Positions 61,126 to 64,000 of a stretch of DNA of 64,000 bases are shown one piece after another; position 1 is the first letter of the stretch; each line of letters starts with the position of its first letter. Below the pieces are notes generated by a model. That model was given only the letters and a program-made list of their open reading frames with translations, was not told where the DNA came from and searched no databases. The DNA is taken from the NCBI GenBank assembly GCA_015066115.1, contig SVOZ01000001.1, positions 172,802-236,801 of the forward strand. Direction: 5' to 3'. Made by a program: the position numbers and the translations under genes. Origin of the DNA: Oscillospiraceae bacterium (GTDB lineage Bacteria; Bacillota; Clostridia; Oscillospirales; Ruminococcaceae).

Positions 61126-61148
61126 CATTTCAAGCAATTCCTTTTATT
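61107..61148 (+). terminator. Terminator overlapping the recombinase stop
   Basis: A perfect 19-bp stem (61107-61125 with 61130-61148) on a CATT loop; the TGA stop is at the top of the left arm. The right arm ends in a T-rich stretch. Confidence 0.85.
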
Positions 61149-61149
61149 A

Positions 61150-61266
61150 TGAAATCAAGGCTAAATGATTTCACGAAAAGTATATAACAAAATTTTCGTG
61201 CTGTCAACACTTTGGCAGCATTTTTTCTTAACCCCTTAATTATAAATAATCGGGGTTAAGAAAAAA
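61150..61266. repeat. Train of hairpins after the recombinase gene
   Basis: Back-to-back stems: 61150-61173 (8 bp perfect), 61172-61200 (8 bp perfect), 61200-61219 (8 bp, one wobble) and 61221-61266 (15 bp perfect outer stem with an inner 5-bp stem). Nearly every base of this stretch is paired. No ORF is present between here and the next unit's origin. Confidence 0.8.
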
Positions 61267-61367
61267 TATAGCCTCGTAAATTTTAGAAAGGAGCGCAGCT
61301 GTAAAAATTCCTTTGAAAGCTTTGCAGAAAAATAATTTTTTGTAGGCGGCGACCGCTGCCGAATTAG

Positions 61368-61459
61368 GCAAAACCTTGTATTTTGTAGCGCGATTTAGTG
61401 CCTTGGCGTGTTCGCGCTTTAACTCAGGTTCCCTGAGTTATACAAAATATGGGTTTTGC
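61368..61459. other. Unit junction: candidate attachment site with inverted arm repeats
   Basis: Centre: TAACTCAGG-TTC-CCTGAGTTA (61420-61440), 9-bp perfect arms. It is flanked on the left by GCAAAACCTTGTATTTTGTA (61368-61387) and on the right by TACAAAATATGGGTTTTGC (61441-61459), which are inverted copies differing only in a 3-4 bp centre. The symmetric layout fits core and arm sites for the recombinase. The same layout recurs at 63912-64000. Confidence 0.65.
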
Positions 61460-62210
61460 ATAAAGAAAAGCGCGTGCGGAGCGCGCGTGTTTTCGTTTCG
61501 GTTTGCGGTGGCGGGGTAAAGGCTTGCCGCAGGCAAGCTTTTTCCCGAGCCACAAAAAACATTTTTCGGAGATAGACGCACTTTGTTCTTGCTCGCACTC
61601 TGCGAGCAAGCTCGGGCGAAAGCGCGGCGCAGAAAAAAGCGCCGCAGGCGCTTTTTGCCCGAATTGGACAAAATAAACCTTTTGCGGGGCGAGCGAGCGA
61701 TTAGCGGCTCGCGCGAGCTCTTCACACTTGCGCGCTATGCGAAAATGCATAGCAGCGCAATTGCGCAACAAGGATTATTTTGTTTAGTTCGGCAAGCCGT
61801 GTGCTTTCGCTGTGAGCTTGCGTCAGGCGAAAACAAAAAGAGCGCCCGAACAAGTCGGAACGCTCTTTCTGTAAGTAAACTTACGTTTACCCCGCACTTA
61901 TATGATAGCACACTTTGGCGGCGTTGTCAAGAGGTCTTACGGCATCCCGCGCCCCCTTTCCCCTTGGGGAAAGGGCGGGGGGATTGGGGGAAAATAAAGT
62001 CTTTGCAAAATGCAAAGTCTTTGCTTGCTCGCGCATAGCGTGAGGCAATTTTGCGCGGCGAAGTCGCGCAGTAAAATTGCCGCCGCGGGCGGCAATGCGG
62101 CGGCGGAGCGCAGCAGCGAGCCGCAGGCTCGGGCGGAGCTTGCGCCGCCGTAGCAAGCGAGCGTTAGCGAGCGAAGCGTAAGCAAAAAAAGCTTTAGGTT
62201 TTTTTGCAGC

Positions 62211-62257
62211 GACGGAGAATGTCCCTTTATACTTGATATAAGGGACATTATTCCGTC
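62211..62257 (+). other. Candidate origin hairpin, copy 2
   Basis: Same hairpin and ACTTG|ATAT loop as in copy 1; predicted nick between 62235 and 62236, exactly 2,544 nt from the first. Confidence 0.75.
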
Positions 62258-62269
62258 ATTTTAGCAAAA

Positions 62270-63061
62270 ATGGTGGAGAATGTCTTTTTACCTGTTACAG
62301 ACTTGCAAGGTCTGTTTTCAGGTCGTATCAAGCTATATCCGAACGCCGACGGCGGTGAGGATATGGCGCAAATCATAATTTGCGATAAGCAAATTTTCAA
62401 TCCAAATAAGCTTGAAAAGCACAAAGCTTCGCAGCTTTGCTGCGGAGCTTTGAAAGCCGAAAAGCTTGACGAGCTTTCAAGCGAGGAAAAAGCTTCGGCA
62501 AACTTCGAGAGGTCAAGCCGTCGGGCAAAAGCGAAGCTTTATGATATTGTAATGTGCACAAATACCTTTAGGTATTTTGTGACACTTACAATATCGCCCG
62601 AAGCGGCAGACCGAAGCGACTACAAGTCAATTATTCATAAAATGAATAATTGGCTTGATAACAATGTCCGCAGGCGCGGACTTTGTTACGCCCTTGTGCC
62701 TGAATACCACGCCGACGGCGTGAGTATTCATTTTCACGGCTTTTTCAACGATGTTTTGGAGCTGCGAAGCAGCGGAAAAACAACTAAAGACAAAAAGCCG
62801 ATTTACAACATTCCGAGCTTTAAGCTCGGTTTTTCGACCGCGATTGAAATCACGGGCGAATATATAGCGGCTTGCCGCTATATCCTCAAATATGTCGGAA
62901 AATCGGGAGCCAAAGTTGGCTCACGATTTTACCTGTCGGGCGGCGACCTTGGTCGGCCGCGATACGAATATTTTAACGCCGCGCTTGACGAGCTCGAGGG
63001 CGGAAAAACCTTTACGCCCGAAGGCTCGGGGCGCACTTTCAAATGTCTAAAATTGCGGTAG
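62270..63061 (+). CDS. HUH-type rolling-circle replication initiator, copy 2
   Basis: Identical 263-residue protein to the copy-1 Rep, with motifs FVTLT, HFH and YxxxYxxK intact. Both copies are open, so neither has begun to decay, which points to a recent duplication or to continuing gene conversion/recombination between units. Confidence 0.88.
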   Translation: MVENVFLPVTDLQGLFSGRIKLYPNADGGEDMAQIIICDKQIFNPNKLEKHKASQLCCGALKAEKLDELSSEEKASANFERSSRRAKAKLYDIVMCTNTFRYFVTLTISPEAADRSDYKSIIHKMNNWLDNNVRRRGLCYALVPEYHADGVSIHFHGFFNDVLELRSSGKTTKDKKPIYNIPSFKLGFSTAIEITGEYIAACRYILKYVGKSGAKVGSRFYLSGGDLGRPRYEYFNAALDELEGGKTFTPEGSGRTFKCLKLR

Positions 63062-63102
63062 CAATTTTGACATTTTCAGTATTGTCAAAAGGAGTGTTTT
63101 TT

Positions 63103-63669
63103 GTGAAATCTGAGTTCATCAAAAATGAAGCTTACAGCTTCATTTTTTCCGCGATGCGTTACGATAATGCGCTGATTATGCGAACCTGTTTAGAAACAGG
63201 TTTGCGTGTCGGAGATGTTTGTTCTTTGCCGCGCGAAGCGCTGCAAGGGCAAACGATCCGATTTACAGCGCAAAAGACGGGAAAATCTGGTTCCGTCCAG
63301 ATTTCCGCGGATTTGGCAAACAGATTGCGCAAGGAGCACGGAAAATGGCTTTTTCCGTCTCCGCGCAATCTATCAAAGCACCGCACACGCCAAGCTGTGT
63401 GGCGCGATATGAGGCTGGCGTGTGCCAAGCTCGGCGTAGCCGAGCACGCAAGCCCGCACAGCGCGCGCAAGACTTTCGCGGTTGACCTTTACCGCGAAAA
63501 AGGCTTGCAAGCTGTTCAGCGGGCATTGCAGCACGACAGGCTCGAAACGACGAAAATCTATGCATTTTCGGATAAAAATGTGGAAAATTTGGTGGAAAAC
63601 TTCGATTTTGATGCATTTGCGGAGCTTGTCGCTCAAAAAGTCTACGAAAAAATAAAAGGAATTGCTTGA
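63103..63669 (+). CDS. Short tyrosine recombinase, copy 2
   Basis: Identical to the copy-1 recombinase (188 residues from the GTG at 63103), with the R-K-HxxR-H-Y set complete. A longer in-frame ATG at 63043 overlaps rep and is not favoured. Confidence 0.87.
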   Translation: MKSEFIKNEAYSFIFSAMRYDNALIMRTCLETGLRVGDVCSLPREALQGQTIRFTAQKTGKSGSVQISADLANRLRKEHGKWLFPSPRNLSKHRTRQAVWRDMRLACAKLGVAEHASPHSARKTFAVDLYREKGLQAVQRALQHDRLETTKIYAFSDKNVENLVENFDFDAFAELVAQKVYEKIKGIA

Positions 63670-63692
63670 CATTTCAAGCAATTCCTTTTATT
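63651..63692 (+). terminator. Terminator overlapping recombinase stop, copy 2
   Basis: Same 19-bp perfect stem as in copy 1, with the TGA stop in the left arm. Confidence 0.85.
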
Positions 63693-63976
63693 ATGAAATC
63701 AAGGCTAAATGATTTCACGAAAAGTATATAACAAAATTTTCGTGCTGTCAACACTTTGGCAGCATTTTTTCTTAACCCCTTAATTATAAATAATCGGGGT
63801 TAAGAAAAAATATAGCCTCGTAAATTTTAGAAAGGAGCGCAGCTGTAAAAATTCCTTTGAAAGCTTTGCAGAAAAATAATTTTTTGTAGGCGGCGACCGC
63901 TGCCGAATTAGGCAAAACCTTGTATTTTGTAGCGCGATTTAGTGCCTTGGCGTGTTCGCGCTTTAACTCAGGTTCC

Positions 63977-64000
63977 CTGAGTTATACAAAATATGGGTTT
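63977..64000 (+). mobile_element. Start of a third unit, cut by the window edge
   Basis: The last 24 bases repeat the left end of copy 2 (CTGAGTTATACAAAATATGG and on). Either a third copy follows or only the right attachment site; the window cannot tell. Confidence 0.6.

Larger units (their letters stand above)
58889..61432 (+). mobile_element. Tandem Rep/recombinase element, copy 1
   Basis: A 2,544-bp unit that repeats exactly at 61433. Order: left att-like sequence, about 750 bp of hairpin-rich non-coding DNA, an origin-like hairpin, rep (HUH), a tyrosine recombinase gene and a 3' train of hairpins. The left edge is the chromosome; homology to later copies begins at 58889, with one mismatch at 58897 (G against T in later copies). 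Proteins are identical in both copies and I saw no base difference in the aligned blocks I compared. G+C and inverted-repeat content differ sharply from the AT-rich chromosome, indicating recent acquisition. Confidence 0.85.
61433..63976 (+). mobile_element. Tandem Rep/recombinase element, copy 2
   Basis: Second 2,544-bp unit in the same orientation directly after copy 1, with the same order of parts and identical predicted proteins. Its left edge is the internal junction with both palindrome arms, unlike copy 1, which abuts the chromosome. Positions equal copy 1 plus 2,544; for example the G-quadruplex motif is at 61966-61990. Confidence 0.85.

Noticed and set aside
60615..61137. Long open frames antisense to the recombinase gene.
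   Set aside because: Shadows of the coding strand; the + strand frame has the full tyrosine recombinase catalytic set and a good ribosome binding site.
58889..61432. IS91-type or other insertion sequence.
   Set aside because: The two-Tyr HUH motif is shared, but the protein is only 263 residues, has no zinc finger, and is paired with a tyrosine recombinase and a phiX174/pC194-type nick site before the gene.
58889..64000. CRISPR array, because of many regular palindromes and repeated units.
   Set aside because: There is no repeat-spacer pattern; the repeats are different hairpins inside one 2,544-bp unit, and no cas gene is present.

Overview
The window looks like the chromosome of a low-G+C, endospore-forming member of the Clostridia (Oscillospiraceae/Ruminococcaceae-like; an inference from gene content and order, no 16S is present). 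Supporting signs are the complete spoIIIAA-AH operon, spoIIM next to xerD, the yggS-sepF-ylmH-divIVA-ileS-lspA-rluD division cluster, the asp23-nusB-xseAB-ispA-dxs-tlyA-nadK-argR-recN string, the hprK-murB-rapZ-whiA-dnaE-pfkA string, and the c-di-AMP pair cdaA-cdaR.

Layout. 1-10.2 kb: HlyD-like membrane protein, division/Z-ring and polar proteins, ileS, lspA, rluD and a split transketolase, all on +. 10.2-12.7 kb: hom-lysC (amino-acid biosynthesis) on -. 12.9-20.2 kb: an AI-2E-family permease, a solitary mazF-type toxin, prmA, a D,D-carboxypeptidase, hflX and nadB-nadC on +. 20.2-22.2 kb: a dnaD-like gene and dnaC on - (replication restart/helicase loading). 22.2-25 kb: a repeat-bearing intergenic region, spoIIM with a sigma-E-type promoter, a XerD-like recombinase that lacks the usual catalytic Lys, and a DUF624 membrane protein. 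25-27.3 kb: a bifunctional class A PBP on -. 27.5-32.8 kb: a small membrane protein and the sporulation channel operon spoIIIAA-AH. 32.8-44 kb: housekeeping genes from asp23 to recN, a small four-Cys protein, secG and a class B sortase. 44-53.4 kb: hprK, ROK glucokinase, murB, rapZ, whiA, dnaE, pfkA. 53.4-58.7 kb: genes on - (FAD oxidoreductase, cdaR, cdaA, cysteine desulfurase-like, DUF3343).

The exceptional region is 58,889 to the end. A 2,544-bp unit is repeated in direct tandem: two full copies with identical proteins, and the first 24 bp of a third at the window edge. Each unit encodes only two proteins: a small HUH-type rolling-circle Rep with all three superfamily motifs (including a YxxxYxxK motif) and a very short tyrosine recombinase. 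Just before rep lies a hairpin whose loop carries ACTTG|ATAT, the core of the phiX174/pC194-type nick site. The unit is saturated with perfect or near-perfect inverted repeats in the non-coding parts and also throughout both genes. Unit junctions carry a 9-bp-arm palindrome flanked by inverted copies of a longer motif, probably the attachment site. I read this as an integrated ssDNA-type mobile element (minimal plasmid, satellite or phage relative) whose tandem arrangement would let Rep roll from one origin to the next and release unit-length circles. Hairpin saturation of its coding sequence is the feature I cannot explain from known families. No tRNA, rRNA, CRISPR array or riboswitch was recognised.
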